DNA of 6,335 nt from Deltaproteobacteria bacterium (lineage in GTDB: Bacteria > Myxococcota_A > Polyangia > Polyangiales > Houyiibacteriaceae), in NCBI GenBank assembly GCA_019309605.1, contig JAFDFW010000385.1:1-6335 (forward strand). The letters are read 5' to 3'. Positions within the stretch are counted from its first letter, which is position 1; each line of letters opens with the position of its first letter. Under the pieces are notes generated by a model that worked only from the letters and a program-made list of their open reading frames with translations, made no database searches and was not told where the DNA came from. This document shows positions 6,179-6,335 of this stretch, one piece after another. The translations under genes and the position numbers were made by a program.

Positions 6179-6335
6179 GTGCTTGCAAAAGATGTCATGA
6201 CCGAAAACCCCGTGACCGCGGCAGAGCTCATGTCTGTCGCCGAAGCGCTGGGGCTGCTGTATGAGCTCGATGTCCGGCACCTTCCGGTGGTCCGCGGTCG
6301 CGAGCTCGTAGGCATCATCAGTGACCGCGACCTCC
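6179..6335 (+). CDS. CBS-domain protein (3' end missing)
   Basis: The first 52 residues of a protein that begins directly with a CBS motif, cut by the window end. Visible family features are the opening KDVMTENPVTA, a helix with VAEALGLLYE, the strand RHLPVVRG and the strand-turn ELVGIISDRDL, where D-R-D is typical of the nucleotide-contact region. CBS domains usually occur in pairs and bind adenosine nucleotides to regulate a partner; small stand-alone two-CBS proteins start exactly like this. Whether another domain follows cannot be seen. The GTG start is supported by a well-placed AGGAGA. The gene lies 33 bp after the YwiC-like gene on the same strand and has its own good ribosome binding site, so co-transcription is plausible but not shown. 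It was too short to be picked out as a complete reading frame. Confidence 0.9.
   Translation, partial: MLAKDVMTENPVTAAELMSVAEALGLLYELDVRHLPVVRGRELVGIISDRDL

Overview
The window (high GC, roughly 60-65 % by eye) holds one end of a cbb3-type (C-family) cytochrome c oxidase gene cluster on the minus strand, and two divergent plus-strand genes. Everything from about 1 to 5117 is coding on the minus strand. Everything from 5282 onward is coding on the plus strand. A 164-bp gap separates the two. Gene density, GC content, the fused CcoN-CcoO gene and a YwiC-like membrane protein next to it would suit a deltaproteobacterium in the broad sense (for example Myxococcota). This is an inference from style only; no taxonomic marker gene is present.

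Minus-strand cluster, in transcription order from 5117 to 1: (i) a six-helix TauE/SafE (DsbD_2-like) membrane protein with a histidine-rich C-terminal tail; (ii) ccoI, a copper-type P1B ATPase; (iii) ccoS, a small single-helix assembly factor; (iv) ccoNO, a fusion of the catalytic subunit CcoN with the monohaem cytochrome c subunit CcoO, cut by the window edge just after the CcoO CxxCH haem motif. All four genes overlap: 3 bp (GTGA type), 13 bp and 26 bp. They are almost certainly one translationally coupled operon. The assembly genes (copper import, maturation) come before the structural gene, the reverse of the classic ccoNOQP-ccoGHIS arrangement. ccoP and probably ccoG/ccoH would be expected beyond position 1.

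Together these genes build a high-affinity terminal oxidase. CcoI and probably the TauE/SafE-like protein deal with copper supply for the CuB site. CcoS is needed for cofactor insertion in CcoN. CcoNO then reduces O2 at the haem b3-CuB site.

Plus strand: a YwiC-like polytopic membrane protein of unknown function, carrying a perfect 12-bp tandem duplication inside its coding sequence. After 33 bp comes the start of a CBS-domain protein with a good Shine-Dalgarno sequence, truncated by the window end. No RNA gene, mobile element, CRISPR array or convincing terminator was seen. Nothing clearly amounts to an undescribed system. The points most worth a second look are the extra helix pair in the CcoNO linker, the histidine-rich tail of the TauE/SafE protein, the DGES actuator loop of CcoI and the duplicated ANEP motif.
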